From an uncultured Poribacteria bacterium (GTDB lineage: Bacteria > Poribacteria > WGA-4E > PCPOR2b), in assembly GCA_958296125.1 (NCBI GenBank), contig OY282444.1:4945266-5009265 (forward strand): 64,000 bases of DNA. The letters run 5' to 3'. The translations under genes and the position numbers were made by a program. Shown here one piece after another: positions 1-8,777 of this stretch; the first letter of the stretch is position 1; every line of letters starts with the position of its first letter. Under the pieces are notes generated by a model. It had not been told where the DNA came from. It saw nothing but the letters and a program-made list of their open reading frames with translations, and searched no databases.

Positions 1-52
1 ATTCGTCTCCTCTATCTTGGAGAGCCATTTGACACCTAATTAACGAAAATGG

Positions 53-95
53 CTCATGTTAAGAAACCGAGCTTTCACGAAAAAACTCGGTTTCT
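53..95. repeat. Dispersed repeat and 10-bp hairpin downstream of the NAD kinase-like gene
   Basis: CTCATGTTAAGAAA at 53-66 recurs at 6651-6664, and as TCATGTTAAGAAA at 26349-26361, always between genes. It overlaps a perfect 10-bp inverted repeat (AGAAACCGAG at 62-71, CTCGGTTTCT at 86-95). The hairpin lies just beyond the 3' end of the minus-strand gene ending at 128. It could help end that transcript, but it lacks a good T-run, so a terminator role is weak. Confidence 0.45.
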
Positions 96-127
96 CGGCT
101 TACCGGGGCACTTTGCCAAAGCAAAAA

Positions 128-1243
128 TTAGTCTTGTCGGATAAACACGCCCGCTCGCGCAGCAATATCAATTGCCTGGCGTGCGTCTATCACCCGTGGA
201 CCGTTGGGGTTCAGTTGTAATCGGACGGTTGCATCTTGGCGCAGTTCAATTTCGCGTTCGCCATCAAGGGCAAGCACACAGGCCTGCTGATGCCTGACAG
301 TAACCGTTTCACCCGGTGCCAAGGGACGGGATTCCGCCAAACTTACTTCGCGGAGGAGACCGGGGGCGATGGGAGCGAGCACCGGCTGCCCACCCGACCC
401 CAGCCGAAGATACAGACCGTGCCCGGGGGAGTCAACCCGGTCCGGAGCGTGGGCACCGATTGATGATAGCCCAATGCTACCCGGTTCAACGCGGGTCAAA
501 ATAACCTCCTTTATTTTGGATGCATCCCAGATGGCGCGGGAAGCAACGAATCGCTCATCATAGATGGCGGCATCGACCAGAGCGATGTCATCTGGCGTTT
601 CGGCGTTGTCAGGAGGTTGCGCTGCGTGCCCAGCCGGGGCAAAACTCCTGCGATCTCCCACCCGATTACTCTCGTTGGCTTTCTTGCAAAAGATGTCCAG
701 ACGGGGTGCCCGCCGCACCGCCTTATGTGCTATGCCACACGCCACTAAGCCAGCTGCCATCCCAGCAATTGTCCCCTCCAGCATCGTGGGAAAGACGTTG
801 TTAGTGCCGGTGGAGATTGGCATGAGGGGCACGTCGCTGCACCCCTTGGCTACTGCGCGGTTGGTGCCATCCCCCCCCAACGTGATGATGCAGCCGACTC
901 CCTCGGCCCCCATAAGCGCAGCCGCCTGCGTCGAATCTCTTTGGCTGAACGTTTTGAACATCGGTAGGATAGAAACATCGAGCTCGGTCTGTAGCCCATC
1001 AAGTGCCTTGGGACCGATGCTAAATGAGTCGGGCATCAAAAACACGCGCCCAACCCCCACTGCCTCAAGTCCCAGCAACACCCGGCGGACGATGTTGACC
1101 TTTTCATCGTTGTTGAATACCGCGCCGTGGGCAACCAGTCTGCGAATGTCTCTGCCCGACGCTGGGTTTGCGATGATGCCGACGCTGTTTGTGTTATTTA
1201 TTGACATGTTGGAAAGATTAGTGGAGGAGTAATTTTCACCCAT
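128..1243 (-). CDS. ATP-NAD kinase-like protein (AcoX type)
   Basis: This 371-residue protein resembles the NAD kinase/diacylglycerol kinase fold, specifically the AcoX-like branch. Near the N terminus it has a NPASGRDIRRLV segment (about residues 26-37). At residues 123-129 it has the GGDGTNR nucleotide-binding signature, followed by an ISTGTNN loop, both typical of NAD kinases. AcoX-type proteins are often found with acetoin or other catabolic genes and their substrate is poorly defined, so I do not claim it makes NADP. No strong ribosome binding site precedes the ATG at 1243. A second ATG at 1207 would remove 12 residues and is equally possible. The gene is divergent from the oxidoreductase at 1468. 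Family confidence is good, substrate confidence low. Confidence 0.8.
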   Translation of the reverse strand: MGENYSSTNLSNMSINNTNSVGIIANPASGRDIRRLVAHGAVFNNDEKVNIVRRVLLGLEAVGVGRVFLMPDSFSIGPKALDGLQTELDVSILPMFKTFSQRDSTQAAALMGAEGVGCIITLGGDGTNRAVAKGCSDVPLMPISTGTNNVFPTMLEGTIAGMAAGLVACGIAHKAVRRAPRLDIFCKKANESNRVGDRRSFAPAGHAAQPPDNAETPDDIALVDAAIYDERFVASRAIWDASKIKEVILTRVEPGSIGLSSIGAHAPDRVDSPGHGLYLRLGSGGQPVLAPIAPGLLREVSLAESRPLAPGETVTVRHQQACVLALDGEREIELRQDATVRLQLNPNGPRVIDARQAIDIAARAGVFIRQD

Positions 1244-1467
1244 TGCAACGTTGAGAGACGTTCCTTGGGGTCAGGGATGCTAAAATCGCCACGCCGGAGA
1301 TTATACCACAATTTCATTATATTTTGTGCTTATTTTTTTATACAGATTTCACCCGAACTTTTTGGTTTAATTTCTGGGGCAACCGTGCTACAATCTTGGC
1401 AATTGTTAGAGCGAATCCGTTCATTTGAGATCCCCCATCTCTACGCTCGCATTCAGGAGGTCAAATC

Positions 1468-2595
1468 GTGACCGTATCCGTATGGCAGGAAGTGCCTGAA
1501 CCAATTCAGGTGGAACACGACGATGCCGTCATCGGTGCCGGCATTGTAGGAGCTTACACCGCGACCCTACTTCGTGAGCGTGGGCGCGACGTTGCGCTCA
1601 TAGATGCGCGTTTTCCGGCAGCCGGGGCTTCAGGTCGAAACGCTGGATTTGTTTTAACGGCACAACGCGAGCCATATCCAGTTCTCATTGAGCAGATGGG
1701 ACGGGAAGCCGCCCGCGAGATCCTGACCATGGTGCGTGAAAACGTGCTCCGAATGCGCTCGCTAGCGAACCGATTCGCTATCCCGCTTGAGGATGGTGCA
1801 GCCCATCTCGCTGAGACCCACGCCGAAGCCCGTGAGTTAGAACACTGGGCTCGCGAACTTGAAGCCGATGGCGCGACAGTTGAATTCTCACACGGCGATC
1901 CCTATGGGTCATCGGGCTACACCGCAATGATGCAGATCGAAAACGATTTCATGGTGCAGCCGGCGCGACTGACGGAAGCTATCGCCGCCACCAGTGGTGC
2001 CACACTTTACGACCACAACGAGGTTTATGCCATTGAACCGGCGGGTGAATGCCTCCTTGTCCGTGGACGCCGAGCGCATATCCGATGTCACAGGGTCTAT
2101 ATCGCTACTAATGGCTATGGGTGCGATCTACACCCATATCTGCACAGCATCGTGCGGCCGGTGCGGGGACAGATAACGGTAACAACGCCGGTCGAGCGTT
2201 TAATCAATGTTGCGGGTATTACCGAGAATCATTACTTTCGCCAACTCCCGGATGGGCAGCTGTTCATCGGCGGCGCGCGAGCGTTCTTTGAGGCGCAGGA
2301 GTACACCGCCGAAGATGCTGTGACACCGAACTTACATCTGAATCTGGTAAACTATCTGCGTCTACGGTTTCCGGGCGTTGAATTTGAGGTGGAACGGCAG
2401 TGGGCTGGTATTCACGGTTTTACGCCCGACCGTCGTGTGGCTGTTGGGTTCCTCCCAAACGAAAGGCGCGTCGTCTTTGCTGTGGGGTTTAGCGGCTACG
2501 GCAACTCGATCGGTCTTGTTGCCGCCGAGCGCATGGTAGCATTGGCGTTGGAGGGGCGTGACCCTGGACCACTCTCCGCCACCCGCTTCGCCTAG
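1468..2595 (+). CDS. FAD-dependent oxidoreductase, DAO family
   Basis: This 375-residue protein belongs to the D-amino-acid oxidase/glycine oxidase-like FAD family. The dinucleotide-binding GAGIVGA motif lies at residues 23-29, followed by an acidic residue in ALIDAR and the ASGRNAGFVL stretch typical of the family. A C-terminal GFSGYGNSIGLVAAE segment resembles the second FAD contact. Such enzymes oxidise amines or amino acids; the substrate cannot be read from the sequence. I accept the GTG start at 1468 because AGGAGG at 1455-1460 sits seven bases upstream. It is followed by 240 bases of noncoding DNA before the hydantoinase cluster and could supply that pathway. Confidence 0.85.
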   Translation: MTVSVWQEVPEPIQVEHDDAVIGAGIVGAYTATLLRERGRDVALIDARFPAAGASGRNAGFVLTAQREPYPVLIEQMGREAAREILTMVRENVLRMRSLANRFAIPLEDGAAHLAETHAEARELEHWARELEADGATVEFSHGDPYGSSGYTAMMQIENDFMVQPARLTEAIAATSGATLYDHNEVYAIEPAGECLLVRGRRAHIRCHRVYIATNGYGCDLHPYLHSIVRPVRGQITVTTPVERLINVAGITENHYFRQLPDGQLFIGGARAFFEAQEYTAEDAVTPNLHLNLVNYLRLRFPGVEFEVERQWAGIHGFTPDRRVAVGFLPNERRVVFAVGFSGYGNSIGLVAAERMVALALEGRDPGPLSATRFA

Positions 2596-2838
2596 AGTAG
2601 TAGGCATACTCCGTATGACATAACCTCAAGAGTTCATTCGTTTAAAAATTCATTAGTTGCACTAATGAACCGACATAGCCCAGCGGGGCGGCATGGGTCA
2701 CATTGGGTTGAGGCACGATATATCAAGAAAATCACTCGACCTACGGGCCATCTAGCAACTCGGGTTAGTACAGTATTTTGTCAAATTAAAATGGTAATTC
2801 AGATGTTGTTCCTGTCGAGATTGTAGGAGGAAATGCTG
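2596..2838. other. Intergenic region with a copy of the GTAGTAGGCATAC repeat
   Basis: No gene is supported here. At about 2597-2626 there is a copy of the dispersed palindrome GTAGTAGGCATACTCCGTAT. A TTCATTAGTTGCACTAATGAA palindrome-like stretch lies near 2649-2670. AGGAGG at 2825-2830 serves the next gene. Confidence 0.6.
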
Positions 2839-4602
2839 GTGCAAACCTCAGACCGAGTCGATCCAATCACATTTGAAGTTATCCGCAATGCGCTGTTGGA
2901 AGCGACAGAAGAGATGACAATCGCCCTGCGGCGTAGCGCGTATTCAACCAATATCAAGACCCGTGCGGATTTCTCCTGCGCCTTTTTCGATCGCGAGTTG
3001 CGGTTAGTGGTGCAATCGTTCGGACAGCCCACCCACTTGGGATCGCTGGTTGAGTTGGTCCCGAAGGCCATTACCGATTATGGGGTTGAAAACCTCGGAC
3101 CGGGCGATACACTTTTGGTCAATGACCCGTATGGGGGCGGCGGCCACCTCAATGACATCACCCTCATTTCGCCTGTGTACTACAACGATGAATCATTCGG
3201 TTATGTCGCCAATGTTGCCCATCATGTCGATGTGGGTGGCGGCGCGCCGGCGAGTGTCGGTGCATTCCGTGAGGTTTACCAAGAGGGTGTCATCATTCCG
3301 CCGGTTAAGTTGGTGCGTGCAGGGGAAATGCGGTCTGACATTTTTCGGTTGGTGCTGTCGCAGATTCGGTCCAAGCGCGAAACCGGTGGTGACTTTCGGG
3401 CACAGGTGGCGGCAAACACCACCGGCATGCGCCGGTTACGCGCAATAATGGATCGGATGGGATCAGAAACGTTTGCTTTCTACATTGATGAACTGATCAC
3501 TTATGCCGAGCGGCGCACCCGGGCGGAGGTTGCCAAGCTGCCCCCCGGTGTCTTCACCGCCGACGGTTACGTTGACAACGACGGTTTTACCGATGAACCG
3601 GTACACTTGGCAGCGAAAATGGTGATTAACGACGACGGTGTTTTCTTTGATCTAACCGGCTGCGACCCCCAACGGCGAGCACCGGTGAACTCCACGTATG
3701 CCCAGACATTCTCAGGCTGTGCGTACGTCCTCAAGTGTTTAATTGACCCCGACATACCGACAAACGCGGGGTTCTACGGGTTTGTACGCATGCTCGCTCC
3801 CGAAGGCACGGTAGTCAATAGCGCGCCGCCCGCTCCGGTCGTGGGGGGCTGGGAGACACAGACCCGGTTGATTGACGTGATGTTCAAGGCACTCTCACCG
3901 GTGATGCCCGACCGGGTGCCCGCCGGCACGAAAGCCATGATGTGTCACGCCGGATTCGGTGGGGCCGACCCACGGACAGGGGAGTATTACTGTTTTCTGG
4001 AGACGATGGCGGGCGGGTTTGGGGGCCGGATTGCCAGCGACGGGCCCGATGCCGTGCAGACACACGGGCAGAACACCGAGAATGCGCCCATTGAGGAGAC
4101 CGAAACAAACTACCCGGTGCGTATTACACGCTACGAACTGGTCAACGACTCTGACGGTGCGGGCAAGCATCGCGGCGGGCTAGGCTTGCGCCGGGATTAC
4201 GAATTTCTCGACCATGAGCCCTCTTTCACTATCTTGGCGGATCGAGACCGCTGGGGACCGTGGGGGCTCTTTGGCGGACTGCCGGGGCTCAAGGCAAGTT
4301 ACATACTGAATCCCGACACAGATCCCGTCGAACTCAGTTCCAAAGTGACCGTCCAACTCAAGCCGGGGGAGGTGATGAGTTACCGCACCTGTGGCGGCGG
4401 CGGCTACGGTTGCCCTGAGGAACGTGCCCCGAAGTTGGTGTGCCGCGATGTGCGTGCGGGCAAGGTGAGCCTTGAGCGGGCGAGGGAGATTTATAAAGTC
4501 GCGGTTGATACTCAGTCGTGGACGGTAGATGAGGCGGAGACCGAGAAGCTGCGCTCAGATGACATCATCAGCGGAGAGGAGGATTCCAATCATGGGGCTT
4601 AA
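2839..4602 (+). CDS. hyuB: Hydantoinase B / N-methylhydantoinase beta-type subunit, copy 1
   Basis: This roughly 587-residue protein is a full-length HyuB family member. The family normally works with HyuA in ATP-dependent opening of hydantoin-like rings, or as the corresponding subunit of acetone carboxylase-like and oxoprolinase-like enzymes. Recognisable segments are FEVIRNALLEATEEMTIALR near the N terminus, NDPYGGGGHLNDITL, FFDLTGCDPQRRAPVN, and the late GQNTENAPIEETE with DGAGKHRGGLGLRRDY. Two starts are possible: ATG at 2833 lies only two bases after AGGAGG (2825-2830), while GTG at 2839 lies eight bases after it, so I prefer GTG. No HyuA gene exists in this window. The 3' end overlaps the next gene by 11 bases, so the two are probably translated together. 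A close paralogue follows at 7056. Confidence 0.88.
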   Translation: MQTSDRVDPITFEVIRNALLEATEEMTIALRRSAYSTNIKTRADFSCAFFDRELRLVVQSFGQPTHLGSLVELVPKAITDYGVENLGPGDTLLVNDPYGGGGHLNDITLISPVYYNDESFGYVANVAHHVDVGGGAPASVGAFREVYQEGVIIPPVKLVRAGEMRSDIFRLVLSQIRSKRETGGDFRAQVAANTTGMRRLRAIMDRMGSETFAFYIDELITYAERRTRAEVAKLPPGVFTADGYVDNDGFTDEPVHLAAKMVINDDGVFFDLTGCDPQRRAPVNSTYAQTFSGCAYVLKCLIDPDIPTNAGFYGFVRMLAPEGTVVNSAPPAPVVGGWETQTRLIDVMFKALSPVMPDRVPAGTKAMMCHAGFGGADPRTGEYYCFLETMAGGFGGRIASDGPDAVQTHGQNTENAPIEETETNYPVRITRYELVNDSDGAGKHRGGLGLRRDYEFLDHEPSFTILADRDRWGPWGLFGGLPGLKASYILNPDTDPVELSSKVTVQLKPGEVMSYRTCGGGGYGCPEERAPKLVCRDVRAGKVSLERAREIYKVAVDTQSWTVDEAETEKLRSDDIISGEEDSNHGA

Positions 4603-5335
4603 ACATGGTGAGGGCTGGAATATACCGGCGGACAACCCCTTTTATCCACCGCTGCCGGCAGTCTATCGAAATGTGAGGTTTCAATTTGTCTTTTTTCACA
4701 CTGCGCCAACTGCCGTTCAGAGCTTTCTCCCGGAGCCTTTGGAAGCGGCTGAGGACGGGCTGTGTGTGGCTTCAGGCTTGGAGGTGCCCTTCTGCACAAA
4801 CTATGGGCCCTTTCAAGAATCTTTTATTGTGATGAAGTGCCGTTTCAGGAGTCAGACCGGATTTTATTGTTCCCACGTTTTTCATGATGGGCCTGCCGGA
4901 ATCGCTGCGGGTAGGGAGATTTATGGAACGCCGAAGGTGTACGCGGGGTTAAAGGTGACTCAAGCGGATCGGTGTATGGTGACGGAAACCTCGATCGGCG
5001 GTGTGCCGGTCCTGAATATCAGTTCCAGCATGGAAACCGTTACATCCCACGATGCGATGCCCTCCCTGACCCCGGCTTGGCGATTGAAGATTATTCCCAG
5101 AGCCGATGGCCCAGGCCCCGCCCTCAAACAGTTAATTGATTGCAGCGAAACAACCCACGATTTAGAGGTTCACTTCACCGCGAAAGGACAGGGCAGGATT
5201 GCCCTCGGTGCCTCCCCATTATGTGATCTTACCCCGCTATCACCGCTGAAATATGACGATGCCTTCTACATGGAGAGCAGCTATTCCGAGGGATATGCGG
5301 AGATTGTTTACGACTATTTGAGAGAGGAACCCTAA
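4592..5335 (+). CDS. Acetoacetate decarboxylase-like family protein
   Basis: This 247-residue protein matches the acetoacetate decarboxylase (ADC) superfamily by its overall pattern: an early PPLPAVYRNVRF segment, then GREIYGTPKVYAG, a family hallmark in which the lysine of the PK pair is in the region of the catalytic residue, and a C-terminal LCDLTPLSPLKYDDAFY stretch. Classical ADC decarboxylates acetoacetate through a Schiff-base lysine, but many homologues act on other keto acids. I placed the start at ATG 4592, after GAGAGGAGG, rather than at 4529, because the longer N terminus is only the shadow of the upstream gene. It overlaps hyuB by 11 bases and is followed three bases later by the next start, so it sits inside a tight operon. 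Confidence 0.8.
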   Translation: MGLKHGEGWNIPADNPFYPPLPAVYRNVRFQFVFFHTAPTAVQSFLPEPLEAAEDGLCVASGLEVPFCTNYGPFQESFIVMKCRFRSQTGFYCSHVFHDGPAGIAAGREIYGTPKVYAGLKVTQADRCMVTETSIGGVPVLNISSSMETVTSHDAMPSLTPAWRLKIIPRADGPGPALKQLIDCSETTHDLEVHFTAKGQGRIALGASPLCDLTPLSPLKYDDAFYMESSYSEGYAEIVYDYLREEP

Positions 5336-5338
5336 CGG

Positions 5339-6064
5339 ATGAAAAACAAGCTACGCATCGGTGTTCTCTACCCCCTTTACGCTGCGGAGGACGACTACCC
5401 ACGCCTTGCCGCCGCGTTGAAGCCTCCGGTTGAGGTTCAGGTAGTTCATACCGATAGCCCAAATCTGCATCGAATCGACGAGAGCCTTATCACCGGCAGT
5501 CGGGAATACCTGTTAGCAAGTGCAGAGGAACTGCGTCCTCACAACATCACCGTCTGTTTATGGGCTTGCACAAGTGCTAGCTTTGCGTTTGGTGTAGAGG
5601 GGGCACAGCGTCAAGTGCAAGATTTAGTTGATGCCCTTGACGTGCCGGCATCAAGTACATCGTTGGCATTTCTCAGTGCCAGCCAAGCACTCGGACTGAA
5701 GCGCGTTGCTGTCGCTGCAACCTACCCTGAAGAACTGTCGAACGTCTTTCGCGCTTTTCTGGAGACGGGCGGTGTTGAAGTGGTTCACATGGGATGTCTT
5801 GGGGTCTGGACGGGGGACGAGGTCGGTCTTATGAAGCGCGAGGAGGTCTTGCGCTTTGCGTGTGCCAACGACCATCCCGATGCTGAAGCGGTGCTAATCC
5901 CCGATACCGCGTTGCACACCGTCGATTTTCTGCCCGAACTTGAAGCGGTGGTCGGCAAAACAGTGTTGACAGCAAATCAGGTGACGATGTGGGAAGCCTT
6001 GCGCCTTGCAAACCGTTTAACGCCGCAGTCCAATTTAGGACGGTTAATGACAGTCGTCCCTTGA
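5339..6064 (+). CDS. Asp/Glu racemase / maleate isomerase-like protein with one catalytic cysteine
   Basis: This 241-residue protein has the pattern of the Asp/Glu/hydantoin racemase superfamily, closest in feel to maleate isomerase and arylmalonate decarboxylase types. The first catalytic cysteine is present (C77 in ACTSA). The site where two-cysteine members carry the second cysteine reads LIPDTALHT, with D189 before T190. The family runs proton transfer or decarboxylation at the carbon next to a carboxylate; loss of one cysteine suggests a one-base reaction such as decarboxylation or isomerisation rather than racemisation, which is my inference. It starts three bases after the ADC-like gene, so the products probably act in one pathway. 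Confidence 0.78.
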   Translation: MKNKLRIGVLYPLYAAEDDYPRLAAALKPPVEVQVVHTDSPNLHRIDESLITGSREYLLASAEELRPHNITVCLWACTSASFAFGVEGAQRQVQDLVDALDVPASSTSLAFLSASQALGLKRVAVAATYPEELSNVFRAFLETGGVEVVHMGCLGVWTGDEVGLMKREEVLRFACANDHPDAEAVLIPDTALHTVDFLPELEAVVGKTVLTANQVTMWEALRLANRLTPQSNLGRLMTVVP

Positions 6065-6138
6065 CACAAATTCCCAAAGTATACTTCCTATGCCGTAACC
6101 GTTGTGTCAATTATGGCATGGCGGATAAGGAGATTAGC

Positions 6139-6624
6139 ATGGATCGATATATTGAAGTAATCCTCAGGAAGCGTGGTGTGAGTTGTGTTGCGCGGATGCT
6201 TGACGACCTGGCACCGAAGACGTGCGAGGCGGTGTGGAATGCACTGCCACAGGAAAGCGACACCTTTCACGCCAAATACGCGAGTAACGAAGTTTACACC
6301 CTTGTTCCACCCTTTGCGCCGAGCGAGATAGGTCTCGAAAACCCAACGATTCTGCCAATCCCCGGCGATCTGCTCTATTTCTTCTTTCCGCCCGGCACCA
6401 TTACCCTTCCATCGGTGCGCGAGGTTGCCTATCGCACTGGCATGGTGGACCTTGCGATTTTCTACGGACGGGATAACTTCCTTTTCTCACCCACGATGGG
6501 ACCTGTCCCCGGTAACCGCTTCGCTGAGGTTACGGAGAATCTTGAGGAGATGGCGGAGGCCTGTACTAGTGTCTGGCGTGAGGGATTTGTCGGCGAGCGG
6601 TTGGCGTTTCGCCGGTTGGAATAA
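6139..6624 (+). CDS. DUF3830 family protein (cyclophilin-like fold)
   Basis: This 161-residue protein resembles DUF3830, a small family with a predicted cyclophilin-like barrel that often accompanies amidohydrolase or hydantoin-type catabolic genes. The FHAKYASNEVYTLVPPF segment, the ENPTILPIPGDLLYFF block and the late PVPGNRFAEV segment fit the family. I chose ATG 6139 because AAGGAG (6127-6132) is six bases upstream; the longer reading from 5989 overlaps the upstream gene and the 6080-6125 repeat. No catalytic residue can be assigned. It follows the racemase-like gene by 74 bases and probably belongs to the same transcript. Confidence 0.72.
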   Translation: MDRYIEVILRKRGVSCVARMLDDLAPKTCEAVWNALPQESDTFHAKYASNEVYTLVPPFAPSEIGLENPTILPIPGDLLYFFFPPGTITLPSVREVAYRTGMVDLAIFYGRDNFLFSPTMGPVPGNRFAEVTENLEEMAEACTSVWREGFVGERLAFRRLE

Positions 6625-6762
6625 TCAGTTCATTGAGATGAAGGACAAAGCTCATGTTAAGAAATCGTGCAACAGAAACCGATTACCGGATTCACTCCTC
6701 CTTCCTATCCACGAATCCACGCGAATCTACACAAATTCATTGAGGATTTACACAGTATAACA

Positions 6763-6995
6763 GTAGGTTGGGTTGAACGGTTAAAAGCAGGTCCATATCA
6801 AAGACGGTAGATAGGTTCTCTTTCAACAACACTGTCTTATAAATAGATACCGTGAAACCCAACATCTAATCCAACCGATGCGCTGATTATAAAAAGTTAG
6901 GTTTCACTATATTTTGAAGATTGTAATCAGAATCAACCCCAAAATTGTAGTGTAATGCTTGGCATTTCCTGTCGGTGCCGTTCAACCCAACCTAC
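6763..6995. mobile_element. MITE-like element with perfect 18-bp terminal inverted repeats
   Basis: GTAGGTTGGGTTGAACGG at 6763-6780 and its exact reverse complement at 6978-6995 bound a 233-bp noncoding block. Single or degenerate ends recur at about 11000-11030, 12797-12904, 14339-14356, 28275-28307, 36181-36198 and 39251-39269. An internal segment of this block (about 6800-6850) is also recognisable in inverted orientation near 14272-14300. It therefore behaves like a non-autonomous transposable repeat. I see no clear target-site duplication. Confidence 0.7.
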
Positions 6996-7055
6996 GCTTT
7001 ATGCACCTAGCGTCTCGCTGGAAACTGTAGGTAGCAGCTTCAGTTAAGATAAACT

Positions 7056-8777
7056 ATGAAACCAACATTCGATCCAATCAAATTTGAAGTTATTCGTAAC
7101 GCGCTGATCGAGGCGACAGAGGAGATGACAATCGCCCTCCGCCGCAGTGCCTACTCGACTAACATTAAAACCCGCGCCGATTTTTCGTGCGCCTTCTTTG
7201 ATAGCGAGTTGCAGCCTGTCGCGCAGTCGTTCACCCAGCCGGTGCATCTCGGTTCGTTATCTCAGTCCGTGCCGCGAGTTATCCGAGAATATGGACCGGA
7301 GAACTTGGGACCCGGTGATGCGATTCTCTCCAACGACCCCTATCTTGGCGGCGTTCACCTCAACGACATCACCCTTATCTCACCCGTATATTACAACGAT
7401 CAACTTTTCGGCTACGTCGCCAACCTTGCTCACCATGTGGATGTGGGCGGCGGCGCACCCGCCAGCATCGGTGCGTTCCGCGAGGTCTTTCAGGAGGGGG
7501 TCATCATCTCTGCGGTGAAAATGGTAGAGGATGGGGAGATTGACTCGGACGTTTTTCGCCTTGTGTTGGCGCAGATTCGGTCCAAGCATGAGACAGCAGG
7601 TGACTTTCGAGCGCAGGTGGCTTCCAACAACACCGGGGTGCGTCGATTGACTGCGCTGCTGGATCGGATGGGGACTGAAACGGTCGCGTTCTATATCGAT
7701 CAACTGCTCGCCTACACCGAGCGTCGGACGCGAGCCGAAATTGCCAAGCTGCCCCAAGGTGTCTTCACCGCCGACGGTTACGTTGACAATGACGGTTACA
7801 CCGATGAACCGGTACACCTTGTGGGAAAACTAGTCATCAATGGCGAGGGAGTCCTGTTCGATCTGAACGGCTCCGAGCCCCAGCGGCGAGCACCCGTCAA
7901 CTCCACGTATGCCCAAACCTTCTCTGCCTGCGCCTATGTCCTGAAAAGCCTGATCGACCCGGATATACCGGTCAACGCGGGTTTCTACCGTTTGGTTCAG
8001 ATAGATGCCCCACTAGGGACGGTGGTCAACTGTAGACCGCCGGCACCTGTCGTTGGGGGATGGGAAACACAGATACGGTTGAACGATGTCCTGCTCAAGG
8101 CACTTGCGCCCGCTATCCCCGACCGTATTCCGGCGGGTACGAAAGCGATGATGTGCCAGATGGGATTCGGGGGTGCCTCCCCGCGCACGGGGGAACTATA
8201 CGCCTATTACGAGACGATGGCTGGTGGGTACGGCGGACGGGTTGCTAGCGATGGGCCCGATGCCGTGCAGTGCCATGGGCAGAACACCGAGAACGCCCCA
8301 ATTGAGGAAACAGAAATTAACTACCCGGTGCACATCGCCCGCTACGAACTGGTGAATGATTCGGATGGCGCAGGCAAATATCGCGGTGGGCTTGGGTTGC
8401 GGCGTGACTACCTCTTTGACCATGAGGTTTCGTTCACCATCCTCGCGGATCGGGATCGGTGGGGACCTTGGGGGCTCTTCGGCGGAGGTGATGGGGAAAT
8501 AGCGCGCTACACACTGAACCCTGATAATGAAGCAACCAAACTAGGCTCCAAAGTCACGGTTCAACTGAAGCCGGGGGATATCATGCGGGTGCAGTCCTGC
8601 GGTGGCGGCGGTTACGGCCCCTCTGTGGAGCGCAATCCACAGAGGGTGTTACAGGATGTACATGAGGGGAAGGTGAGCCTTGAGCGAGCGCGGGAGGTCT
8701 ACCGTGTGGCGATTGATCCGGACACGTGGACTGTGGATAAGGTGGAAACCGAAAAGTTGCGGTCGGGACAGTCATAA
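7056..8777 (+). CDS. hyuB: Hydantoinase B family protein, copy 2
   Basis: This 573-residue protein is a paralogue of the protein at 2839-4602. Most blocks are identical or nearly so along the whole length, including the early FEVIRNALIEATEEMTIALR, NDPYLGGVHLNDITL, and the GQNTENAPIEETE region. Differences cluster in the N-terminal leader, the central substrate-facing stretches (for example HAGFGG against QMGFGG) and the C-terminal tail. DNA differences include many silent changes, so the duplication is not very recent. The ATG at 7056 has no clear ribosome binding site. A MITE-like element sits immediately upstream (6763-6995), so it may be transcribed apart from the first cluster. No hyuA neighbour is present. 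Confidence 0.87.
   Translation: MKPTFDPIKFEVIRNALIEATEEMTIALRRSAYSTNIKTRADFSCAFFDSELQPVAQSFTQPVHLGSLSQSVPRVIREYGPENLGPGDAILSNDPYLGGVHLNDITLISPVYYNDQLFGYVANLAHHVDVGGGAPASIGAFREVFQEGVIISAVKMVEDGEIDSDVFRLVLAQIRSKHETAGDFRAQVASNNTGVRRLTALLDRMGTETVAFYIDQLLAYTERRTRAEIAKLPQGVFTADGYVDNDGYTDEPVHLVGKLVINGEGVLFDLNGSEPQRRAPVNSTYAQTFSACAYVLKSLIDPDIPVNAGFYRLVQIDAPLGTVVNCRPPAPVVGGWETQIRLNDVLLKALAPAIPDRIPAGTKAMMCQMGFGGASPRTGELYAYYETMAGGYGGRVASDGPDAVQCHGQNTENAPIEETEINYPVHIARYELVNDSDGAGKYRGGLGLRRDYLFDHEVSFTILADRDRWGPWGLFGGGDGEIARYTLNPDNEATKLGSKVTVQLKPGDIMRVQSCGGGGYGPSVERNPQRVLQDVHEGKVSLERAREVYRVAIDPDTWTVDKVETEKLRSGQS

Noticed and set aside
564-1232. 222-residue plus-strand ORF opposite the NAD kinase-like gene
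   Set aside because: The minus strand has a clear GGDGTNR protein; the plus frame is a shadow.
1265-1471. 68-residue hydrophobic ORF before the DAO-type gene
   Set aside because: It has no ribosome binding site, overlaps the next start and contains a dispersed repeat.
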